Shown here piece by piece: positions 9,248-16,085 of a DNA stretch of 40,187 bases. Origin of the DNA: CAZGKX01 sp964525945 (lineage in GTDB: Bacteria > Pseudomonadota > Gammaproteobacteria > Legionellales > Legionellaceae). A program made the translations under genes and the position numbers. The notes beneath the pieces were generated by a model. The model ran no database searches and was not told the origin of the DNA. It was given only the letters and a program-made list of their open reading frames with translations. Positions within the stretch are counted from its first letter, which is position 1; the number at the start of each line of letters is the position of its first letter. The DNA lies in the NCBI GenBank assembly GCA_964525945.1, contig CAZGKX010000017.1:1-40187 (forward strand). Direction: 5' to 3'.

Positions 9248-9445
9248 ATGTATCAACTTCCCGAAAAAGGCTGTATTCGTCTTAAACACATTCTCCAATT
9301 AATTGATGGTAGTAAATCAACCTGGTGGAAAGGAGTGAAGGACGGTCGATTTCCACAACCCGTAAGATTTGGTACTCGTCTGACTATGTGGCGCGTGGAT
9401 GATATAAGAAGGCTAATTGAGCAAGGAAATTGTCAATGGAAATGA
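9248..9445 (+). CDS. AlpA-family DNA-binding regulator / excisionase-like protein
   Basis: A 65-residue protein with the typical AlpA layout: an N-terminal LPEKGCIRLKHILQ, a helix-turn-helix around SKSTWWKGVKDGRFPQPVRF, and a wing ending in WRVDDIRRLIEQG. In prophages and P4-like islands such proteins activate int or act as excision directionality factors. Its end overlaps the start of the next gene by 10 bases, which places it as the first gene of a coupled pair with the RepA-like ATPase. Confidence 0.85.
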   Translation: MYQLPEKGCIRLKHILQLIDGSKSTWWKGVKDGRFPQPVRFGTRLTMWRVDDIRRLIEQGNCQWK

Positions 9446-10533
9446 TTAATGAGAGTACAGTTTCTAAAGGAAAAGGAATAAACGTTGAGTTAATCAGAGC
9501 CTCGACTATTAATCCTGAACCTGTCGCTTGGCTTTGGAGAGATTGGCTCGCTGCTGGTAAGTTGCATGTGCTTGGAGGTGCGCCAGGTACTGGCAAAACG
9601 ACCATAGCTTTAGATTTTGCAGCAGTAATATCTTCTGGCAGATGTTGGCCTGATGGCTCACCTGCAAGTTGTGGCAATGTGGTGATATGGAGCGGTGAAG
9701 ATGACCCCAAAGATACGTTAATCCCACGCCTGCTTCAAGCAGGTGCAAATATGGATAGTATATTTTTTATTGCTGGTGTCCAGGAGGGCAAAAAGAATAG
9801 ATCTTTTGATCCTGCCATTGATATGGAACCACTATTAAAGAAGCTTGAAGAAATTGGCAATGTCCGGTTGTTAATAATTGACCCTATTGTCTCTGCTGTT
9901 ACAGGTGACAGCCATAAAAATGCAGAAGTCAGACGAAGCTTACAACCTTTAGTGGATTTGGCTGGAAGATTAGGTTGTGCCTTGGTGGGGATTACACATT
10001 TTTCCAAAGCAACACATGGGCGAAATCCGGTTGAACGATTAACTGGTAGTTTGGCTTTCGGAGCGTTAGCACGTGTTGTTCTTGTAGTTGCTAAGTTACC
10101 CAAAGAGGATGACGAAGACGAAATGACTTGGTTATTAATGCGTGCCAAGTCCAATATTGGGCCTGACGAAGGCGGATTTGTATACCAGTTACAGCAAAAT
10201 GAGCTAGCAAGCCATCCAGGGGGATGCGGATCATTTATCAAATGGAAACAGTTTGTCGAAGGCTCAGCACGAGATTGGCTTGCATCTGCTGAAAAGACAA
10301 ATGAAGGTAAGCGTCAGGGGGTATTGGAAAAAGCAATTCAGTTTTTATCAGAATTGCTAATGAATGGGCCATTACCACAGGCGGATATCGAAGCGCAATA
10401 TCTACATGCTGGCTATTCGCATTCAACGATAAGGAGGGCGAAATCTACTTTGCAGATTCAGTCTGTTAAAGCAGGTGGATATTTTGGTAGTGAGGAGCAG
10501 CAGTGGCTCTGGACACTACCTAATAATCAATGA
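9436..10533 (+). CDS. RepA-like RecA-fold ATPase/helicase (AAA_25 type)
   Basis: The ATG at 9436 is preferred because AGGA at 9424-9427 sits 8 bases upstream; a TTG at 9430 would lie only 2 bases from it. The 365-residue product has Walker A GAPGTGKT (residues 48-55), a sensor-like WSGEDDP, a Walker B-type segment LLIIDPIVSAV, and a THFSKATHG loop. This order matches the hexameric RepA/RSF1010-like helicase fold found next to AlpA in integrative islands and phage satellites. It probably supports replication of the excised element. It overlaps the AlpA gene. The stretch just downstream (10545-10676) contains repeats that look like a replication origin. Confidence 0.85.
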   Translation: MEMINESTVSKGKGINVELIRASTINPEPVAWLWRDWLAAGKLHVLGGAPGTGKTTIALDFAAVISSGRCWPDGSPASCGNVVIWSGEDDPKDTLIPRLLQAGANMDSIFFIAGVQEGKKNRSFDPAIDMEPLLKKLEEIGNVRLLIIDPIVSAVTGDSHKNAEVRRSLQPLVDLAGRLGCALVGITHFSKATHGRNPVERLTGSLAFGALARVVLVVAKLPKEDDEDEMTWLLMRAKSNIGPDEGGFVYQLQQNELASHPGGCGSFIKWKQFVEGSARDWLASAEKTNEGKRQGVLEKAIQFLSELLMNGPLPQADIEAQYLHAGYSHSTIRRAKSTLQIQSVKAGGYFGSEEQQWLWTLPNNQ

Positions 10534-10545
10534 GGAAATACATTG

Positions 10546-10609
10546 AAGAAGATCAAAAATCCAGAAGATGCTCACAAATAACATTGATCATCTTCTTAGA
10601 TATCTTCTG
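10546..10609. repeat. iteron-like cluster of four AGAAGAT repeats
   Basis: AGAAGAT occurs at 10547-10553 and 10563-10569, and its complement ATCTTCT at 10590-10596 and 10602-10608. The outer pairs extend to 8-bp perfect inverted repeats: AAGAAGAT with ATCTTCTT (10546-10553, 10590-10597) and CAGAAGAT with ATCTTCTG (10562-10569, 10602-10609). The cluster lies 13 bases after the RepA-like gene. Role as Rep-binding iterons is an inference. Confidence 0.5.
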
Positions 10610-10656
10610 CAAGTTTTTAAGCACCGATCGAGATTGTGTTTCGTTTTTGCACAGAT

Positions 10657-10676
10657 GGTGGGTGGGGGTAGGCGGG
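10657..10676 (+). other. G-rich tract with quadruplex potential
   Basis: GGTGGGTGGGGGTAGGCGGG contains five G tracts of 2-5 bases separated by 1-2 bases. This is enough for a two-layer G-quadruplex. It stands out in an otherwise AT-rich stretch between the iteron-like cluster and the restriction operon. Confidence 0.5.
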
Positions 10677-10771
10677 TTTTTGGCTTGGGTATGGTCATCC
10701 GGTGATGCATAACTTTCCCTATATCTCTGCCAGTCAATTTATATGATGTATTAAATTTAATCACTCATGTG

Positions 10772-10858
10772 TTGGATACAACTTGATCTTTCATTCTTTA
10801 TCTTTGATAATCATTACCATTATTTCTTGACTGGTGAGAGGTCTATCTTGGATACAAC
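10772..10858. promoter_or_regulatory. 11-bp direct repeats flanking the operon promoter (candidate operator)
   Basis: TTGGATACAAC occurs exactly at 10772-10782 and 10848-10858, 76 bp apart. One copy is just upstream of the -35 box and the other overlaps the TTG start codon of the HTH gene. The first copy also contains the inverted arms GTTG/CAAC. This placement suggests autoregulation by the HTH protein. Confidence 0.4.
10783..10811 (+). promoter_or_regulatory. sigma70-type promoter of the restriction operon
   Basis: TTGATC (10783-10788), a 17-bp spacer and GATAAT (10806-10811). This matches the consensus well. It places transcription start near 10818 and thereby supports the TTG at 10848, not the ATG at 10767, as the first start codon. 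Confidence 0.5.
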
Positions 10859-11051
10859 AATAGATAAATGGATTTCAGTAGAAGGCGTGGCTGAGTACCT
10901 GGCTGTTTCATCGGTAACCATCTATCGCTGGCTTGAGAAGGGAAAAATTCCAGCGCATCGAGTGGGTAAACAATGGCGCTTTAAATCCAGTGAAATTGAT
11001 GCATGGGTCATTTCTGGAAATGCAGCAGAACAATCTACCGAAACAGAATAG
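10848..11051 (+). CDS. excisionase/MerR-type helix-turn-helix protein heading the restriction operon
   Basis: Read from TTG 10848 (GAGAGG at 10836-10841 six bases upstream), the 67-residue product is essentially one HTH domain: WISVEGVAEYLAVSSVTIYR, then WLEKGKIPAHRVGKQWRF and SSEIDAWV. This is the HTH_17 excisionase-family fold. Small proteins of this type often precede hsdM in type I loci and are thought to control expression. The upstream ATG at 10767 would add residues without domain character and lies before the predicted promoter. It is followed by hsdM after 8 bases. Confidence 0.8.
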   Translation: MDTTIDKWISVEGVAEYLAVSSVTIYRWLEKGKIPAHRVGKQWRFKSSEIDAWVISGNAAEQSTETE

Positions 11052-11059
11052 AGATTTTT

Positions 11060-12616
11060 ATGTTAGAAGATATCCAAAAAAAGCTATGGTCTACCGCTGA
11101 CAAACTCCGTGCAAATATGGATGCAGCGGAATATAAGCATATAGTGCTGGGGTTAATTTTTTTAAAGTACATCTCCGATGCCTTTGAAATGCGCCGTCAA
11201 GAGTTAAACAAGCGCTTCATGGATTCTAGCGATGAATATTTTCTTCCAGATGCTAATGCAGAAATGCTTGCCGAAGAATTAGAAGACCGCGACTATTACA
11301 AAGTAGTGAATGCCTTTTGGGTTCCAGCAGCTGCTCGCTGGGAAAGTATTCGTGCGCGGGCTAAACAGGCCGATATTGGCAAGTTAATTGATGATGCGCT
11401 GTCACTAATAGAGGCAGATAATCCCAAACTTAAAGGAATACTAGATAAACGCTATGCTCGTGCGCAATTACCCGATGGCAAGTTAGGAGAATTAGTTGAT
11501 GTCATCTCTTCCATTGGCTTTGGTGCTGCTAACCAAAATGCAAAGGATTTATTGGGGCAAGTGTACGAATATTTCCTTGGCCAGTTTGCTAGTGCTGAAG
11601 GTAAAAAAGGTGGGCAATTCTACACCCCTGCAAGCATAGTACGTACATTAGTTGCTGTTTTAGCACCCCACGAAGGTAAAGTATACGACCCATGCTGTGG
11701 TTCGGGTGGTATGTTCGTACAGTCTGAAAAATTTATTGAAGCTCATGGAGGCAAAATAGGCGATGTCTCTATTTACGGGCAAGAATCAAATCCAACCACC
11801 TGGCGTTTAGCTGCAATGAACCTTGCTATCCGTGGTATCGATTTTAACTTCGGCAAAGAACCAGGCGACTCTTTTACTAAGAATCAACATCCCGATTTAC
11901 GTGCAGACTTTGTCTTAGCTAATCCACCCTTTAATATTTCCGACTGGTGGCATGGTAGCCTTGAGAGCGATCCACGTTGGGTATACGGAACACCCCCACA
12001 AGGTAATGCAAACTATGCTTGGCTACAGCATATGTTGTATCACCTAAAACCTAATGGTCGAGCCGGTATCGTATTAGCGAATGGCTCCATGAGCTCAAGC
12101 CAAAACAGTGAAGGTGATATTCGCCGCAAAATGGTAGAAGCAGACGTGGTGGAATGCATGATTGCTTTACCAGGCCAGCTATTCTTTAACACCCAAATTC
12201 CCGCCTGTTTATGGTTTCTTACTAAACAAAAATCAATCCGCAAAGGCGAAGTATTATTTATCGATGCTCGTAAGCTGGGAACGATGATTAGTCGCTCACA
12301 ACTGGAACTCACTGATACTGATATCCAGAAAATTGCAGATGTTGTACATGCCTGGCGAGCGGATGGCGAAACCAAAGCAGATTATGCTGATATTCCAGGT
12401 TTTTGTCATAGTGTCACCTTGGCAGAAATTGCAGAACACGGCCATGTATTAACACCCGGTCGTTATGTAGGTGCCGAAGCTGTTGAAGATGATGACGAAA
12501 GCTTCATGGAAAAAATGCAGCATCTAACGGAAAAATTAGGCGAGCAAATGGCAAAGGGAGCTGAATTAGATGTCGTTATTCGTAACAATTTGGCCAAGCT
12601 TGGATTCGAGATCTAA
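11060..12616 (+). CDS. hsdM: type I restriction-modification DNA methyltransferase subunit
   Basis: The start at ATG 11060 gives MLEDIQKKLWSTADKLRANM, the standard HsdM N-terminal helical domain; an upstream frame to 11003 is not needed. The 518-residue protein has GQFYTPASIVRTLV, the SAM-binding motif I DPCCGSGGM (210-218) and the catalytic motif IV NPPF (288-291) of N6-adenine methylases. With HsdS it methylates one adenine in each half of a bipartite site and with HsdR it forms the restriction complex. All key motifs are intact. The next gene begins 3 bases after the stop codon. Confidence 0.96.
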   Translation: MLEDIQKKLWSTADKLRANMDAAEYKHIVLGLIFLKYISDAFEMRRQELNKRFMDSSDEYFLPDANAEMLAEELEDRDYYKVVNAFWVPAAARWESIRARAKQADIGKLIDDALSLIEADNPKLKGILDKRYARAQLPDGKLGELVDVISSIGFGAANQNAKDLLGQVYEYFLGQFASAEGKKGGQFYTPASIVRTLVAVLAPHEGKVYDPCCGSGGMFVQSEKFIEAHGGKIGDVSIYGQESNPTTWRLAAMNLAIRGIDFNFGKEPGDSFTKNQHPDLRADFVLANPPFNISDWWHGSLESDPRWVYGTPPQGNANYAWLQHMLYHLKPNGRAGIVLANGSMSSSQNSEGDIRRKMVEADVVECMIALPGQLFFNTQIPACLWFLTKQKSIRKGEVLFIDARKLGTMISRSQLELTDTDIQKIADVVHAWRADGETKADYADIPGFCHSVTLAEIAEHGHVLTPGRYVGAEAVEDDDESFMEKMQHLTEKLGEQMAKGAELDVVIRNNLAKLGFEI

Positions 12617-12619
12617 ATC

Positions 12620-13669
12620 ATGAATGAACAGAAGAATATAGCTCATAATGTTGAGTACAAAAAATGGATCACTGATTTAAGAGCCAAGCTAAAGCAAGCC
12701 CAGCTTAAAGCTGCTGTTACGGTTAATCAGCAACTATTAATGTTCTATTGGGATCTTGGAACAGATATTCTCGAGAAGCAGAAAATCACTGCTTGGGGTG
12801 AAGGACTTCTCAAGCAAGTAAGCCAAGATTTGATGAGCGAATTTCCCGATATGAAAGGTTTTTCAGAGCGAAATCTTAGACTGATTCGTCAGTGGGTGCA
12901 GTTCTGGATTGAGAGTGCTGCAAATTGGCAACAAGCTGTTGCCGAATTAACGCAAATCCCTTGGGGACATAATCAAGTCATTATTAATAAATGCAAAAAT
13001 GCTGAAGAAGGGCTTTATTATATTAGAAACACAATAGAGTATGGCTGGAGTCGAAGTGTTTTAACGCATCAAATTGAAAGTAATCTCTGGCAGCGTGAAG
13101 GTAAAGCATTATCTAATTTCACTAAAGCCCTCCCATCCCCTCAGTCTGATTTAGCGCATCAAACATTGAAAGACCCTTACGTCTTTGATTTTTTACGTCT
13201 AACCAAAGGCTATGATGAAAGAGATCTGGAGCAAGGACTGATTGAGCACATTACCCAATTCCTTTTAGAACTCGGCGCAGGGTTCGCCTACATTGGCAGA
13301 CAAGTACCTCTCCAAGTTGGTGAACGTGAATTCTTTATCGATTTATTGTTTTATCATACCCGGCTTCATTGTTATCTGGTCGTCGAATTAAAAAACGTAG
13401 ACTTTGAACCTGAGCATGTGGGTAAGTTGAATTTTTACATTAAAGCGGTAGATGCTCAATTACGCCGCCAAGGTGATGAGCCCACGATTGGCCTTCTGCT
13501 CTGCAAAAGTCATGATAAGTTGGTCGTAGAATATGCCCTTAGTGATGTTAACAAGCCTATAGGGGTATCTGAGTACCAGATTACTCAATCGTTGCCTGAA
13601 GAGCTTAAATCTAGCTTGCCTACTGTGGAAGAGATTGAGGCGGAATTTGGGGATTTAGCAGATGAGTAG
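12620..13669 (+). CDS. YhcG/DUF1016 family PD-(D/E)XK nuclease
   Basis: A 349-residue protein. The N-terminal half (KKWITDLRAKLKQAQLKAAV, later MKGFSERNLRLIRQW) is the DUF1016 N-terminal domain. The C-terminal half carries the nuclease core FIDLLFYHTRLHCYLVVELK, with Asp and Glu-X-Lys in the PD-(D/E)XK arrangement. A further segment reads IGLLLCKSHDKLVVEYAL. The family is common in defence islands and in bacteria often sits inside type I loci, but its reaction is not established. It is the second gene of the operon, 3 bases after hsdM, and is followed by a 135-bp gap with two hairpins before hsdS. Confidence 0.88.
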   Translation: MNEQKNIAHNVEYKKWITDLRAKLKQAQLKAAVTVNQQLLMFYWDLGTDILEKQKITAWGEGLLKQVSQDLMSEFPDMKGFSERNLRLIRQWVQFWIESAANWQQAVAELTQIPWGHNQVIINKCKNAEEGLYYIRNTIEYGWSRSVLTHQIESNLWQREGKALSNFTKALPSPQSDLAHQTLKDPYVFDFLRLTKGYDERDLEQGLIEHITQFLLELGAGFAYIGRQVPLQVGEREFFIDLLFYHTRLHCYLVVELKNVDFEPEHVGKLNFYIKAVDAQLRRQGDEPTIGLLLCKSHDKLVVEYALSDVNKPIGVSEYQITQSLPEELKSSLPTVEEIEAEFGDLADE

Positions 13670-13696
13670 AATTTGGCAGCAAATAAAAGAAATGTT

Positions 13697-13742
13697 AATT
13701 GTGCAGGGGGCGCTTGCACAATTTATGCAACGTAGCGTTGCA
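13697..13742 (+). repeat. two adjacent perfect hairpins between the nuclease gene and hsdS
   Basis: The first hairpin has a 9-bp stem AATTGTGCA (13697-13705) / TGCACAATT (13715-13723) with a 9-base loop. The second has a 7-bp stem TGCAACG (13726-13732) / CGTTGCA (13736-13742) with the loop TAG. A T-rich run comes only later (about 13757-13772), so this is not a clean terminator. It could attenuate or stabilise the operon transcript. Confidence 0.55.
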
Positions 13743-13804
13743 AAATTAACCAGGTATTATTTTTATTTTTTTGAGATTGAAAATAGTTCAAAAGCAGGTG
13801 GATT

Positions 13805-15243
13805 ATGAATGCTTTATGGCCATGGAAACGATTAGGTGACTTTTGCTTAAAAATCGGAAGTGGAGCTACACCAACGGGGGGAAAAGAAAGTTATCATGAG
13901 GATGGTCCTGTTAGCCTAATTCGCAGCCAAAATGTTCATAATAATGGATTTTCTTCTTCTGGACTTGCATTTATAGATGAAGTACAGGCAAAAAAATTAA
14001 ATAACGTTAATGTTGAAGTCGGCGATATACTGTTAAATATTACTGGTGATTCTGTAGCAAGAGTTTGTTTAGTTCCACCAAAATATCTCTAGATGAAGTA
14101 CAGGCAAAAAAATTAAATAACGTTAATGTTGAAGTCGGCGATATACTGTTAAATATTACTGGTGATTCTGTAGCAAGAGTTTGTTTAGTTCCACCAAAAT
14201 ATCTCCCTGCACGAGTAAATCAACATGTGGCAATCATTCGACCTATGCCTGATATTTTTGATAGTCGTTACTTACGTTATTTTCTAACTTCGCCTTATCA
14301 ACAAAATTTAATGTTAGGAGTAGCTGGAGCAGGAGCTACAAGAAATGCTTTGACTAAATTAATGATAGAAGAATTCAAAGTACCTTGCCCGTCAATAAAA
14401 GTACAGCGAAGTATAGGGGATATTTTAAGTGTTTTAGATGATCGTATATATCTTCTTCAAGAAACAAATACTACCCTTGAAGCAATCGCTCAAGCCCTTT
14501 TCAAATCATGGTTTATCGACTTCGACCCCATACACGCAAAAGCAGAAGGCCGTGAACCTGAAGGAATGGATGCAGAAACAGCAGCACTTTTTCCTACTAG
14601 TTTTGAGGAATCGGAGTTCGGGCTAATCCCAAGGGGGTGGTACGTTGGTAGGATTTCTAATTTGGGCGAGGTAATATGTGGGAAAACCCCCTTGACTTCG
14701 AATCAGGAAAATTATGGTTCTGAAGTACCATTTATTACTATTCCTGATATGCATAATCGGTTGGTAGTTACATCAACTCAAAAAAAACTATCTCATCAGG
14801 GCGCTGGCACACAAAAAAACAAATATTTACGCCCAGGTTCAATTGGCGTTTCATGTATAGCTACCGCTGGTTTGGTTGTGGCAGTGACCGAAATGTCGCA
14901 AACAAACCAACAAATAAATAGTGTAGTCCCTGATCCTAGCTGGACAGACTCTTTCTCACTGTTTGTTTTACGACAAATTGGTGAAAAAATTCGAGCAGCC
15001 GGATCAGGTGGTTCTGTATTCGACAACTTAAATAAAAGCAGATTTGAAAAAACTCCTATTTTGTTGCCAGAGCCTAAATTGGCTCAAAAATTTGACTATA
15101 TGATAACTCCTCTAGTTTCTCGTATCATTGCAAATCAAAAGCAGGAAGAATTTTTATCAATGTTACGCGATACATTATTACCTCGCTTAATCTCAGGGCA
15201 GTTAAGGTTGTCACAGGTAGAGTATATGGAGAGCGTTTTATGA
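13805..15243 (+). pseudogene. hsdS: type I restriction specificity subunit, frame broken by a 116-bp tandem duplication
   Basis: Two overlapping frames (13805-14092 and about 14065-15243) together encode one HsdS. The first target-recognition domain starts WPWKRLGDFCLKIGSGATPT. The central conserved helix reads LFKSWFIDFDP, followed by the linker AEGREPEGMDAETAALFPTS. The second recognition domain begins SEFGLIPRGWYVGRI. The C-terminal conserved helix ends LLPRLISGQL. Bases 13974-14089 are repeated exactly as 14090-14205. Because 116 is not a multiple of 3, the first frame stops at 14092. Deleting one copy restores a full-length protein. Without HsdS neither methylation nor restriction by this complex can occur. 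The duplication may be real or an assembly error. The stop codon overlaps the next start by 4 bases (ATGA). Confidence 0.85.
13974..14205 (+). repeat. perfect 116-bp tandem duplication inside hsdS
   Basis: Copy 1 is 13974-14089 and copy 2 is 14090-14205. They are identical at every base I compared, and the flanking bases share no microhomology. The repeated part encodes the DEVQAKKLNN...VPPKYL segment of the first recognition domain. Confidence 0.9.
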
Positions 15244-16085
15244 AGTCATTAAAGAACCCGTTATTTTGGTTAACACTATTCTTTTTTCTTATAGCCGGAT
15301 TCTTATCTATTTATGGATTGGCATCTTATTTTAATCATGGAACTCGCGCAGGTATAACTGAAACCAATACAGCTAACATCTTACCCCAAAATGGAGAAAA
15401 ATTTAGTAGTGAGTTAGGAAAAAAGCCATCAGGTACTGGTGAATTTAATGCAAACTCCAATGAGAATGATAGTGGCAGGGAACCATTGAATGGTATATGC
15501 ACTTTGGCGTTGGTGTTGATCGCTCTTGCAACCCTTACTTATCAAGCATATCGAAATACTTTAGAGGATGGTAAAAAGAGTTCTAATTTTTATCTGGATG
15601 GTTACAAACAGACATCAGAAATGATCTTAAAACGGATCAAATCAGATACTCCTACTCGTCGTGTAAGTTGGATTTCAGCCGCCGCTATGGCAGGCAAACT
15701 TATCTCTTTAGAAAAAAAGATCACCAATAGCGTGGATCAAGATATTTTAGATGTTTATCAAAGAGATTTAGCTCATCAGATCTATGAAATTTTCATCGAT
15801 AAACCGGCTGTGTATTTTTGTGGAGTCGATTATGCTGACTCTTGCGAATTTGCTCTAAAAAATCTTTCTATCAAAACCCCAAAAAGTGCTGGGTTATCTT
15901 CCATGCCACAATTGCTCTATATTGATAAAGAAACAATTAAAAGTATTTTGGATATAACCAATCATATATGGGAAAAAGAAGTAGGTTATCGATATAAAAA
16001 TGATACAGAGTTTATGAATGTGATAAAGCACAATTTCCCTAATTTATTTGCGTACTTATCCGCGCTTGAGAAAAGAGATACTTAA
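15240..16085 (+). CDS. two-transmembrane protein embedded between hsdS and hsdR
   Basis: A 281-residue protein. TM1 is at about residues 8-27 (LFWLTLFFFLIAGFLSIYGL) and TM2 at about 84-104 (NGICTLALVLIALATLTYQA). The polar loop of about 55 residues between them is rich in Asn/Gly/Ser. The C-terminal 175 residues are soluble and helical (YKQTSEMILKRIKSDTPTRR, later FYLDGYK-type and DITNHIWEKEVGYRYKN segments) and are probably cytoplasmic. Its ATG overlaps the hsdS stop by 4 bases and its TAA overlaps the hsdR ATG by 1 base, so it is translationally coupled to both. I do not recognise the family. Membrane proteins are not normal HsdMSR subunits, so it may be an extra defence component or a regulator. 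Confidence 0.8.
   Translation: MKSLKNPLFWLTLFFFLIAGFLSIYGLASYFNHGTRAGITETNTANILPQNGEKFSSELGKKPSGTGEFNANSNENDSGREPLNGICTLALVLIALATLTYQAYRNTLEDGKKSSNFYLDGYKQTSEMILKRIKSDTPTRRVSWISAAAMAGKLISLEKKITNSVDQDILDVYQRDLAHQIYEIFIDKPAVYFCGVDYADSCEFALKNLSIKTPKSAGLSSMPQLLYIDKETIKSILDITNHIWEKEVGYRYKNDTEFMNVIKHNFPNLFAYLSALEKRDT

Larger units (their letters stand above)
10534..10847. other. 314-bp non-coding region: candidate origin repeats, G-rich tract and operon promoter
   Basis: I see no convincing gene here; a 60-codon frame at 10530-10712 lacks a ribosome site and protein-like composition. The region holds four copies of AGAAGAT (10547 and 10563 direct, 10590 and 10602 inverted), a G-rich tract (10657-10676), and a promoter with flanking direct repeats for the restriction operon. 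Confidence 0.6.

Noticed and set aside
10530..10712. 60-codon frame after the RepA-like gene
   Set aside because: No ribosome site, odd composition, and it overlaps the repeat cluster and G-rich tract that explain the region better.
10767..10847. Upstream ATG extension of the HTH gene
   Set aside because: It lies before the predicted promoter and adds no domain; TTG 10848 has a proper ribosome site.
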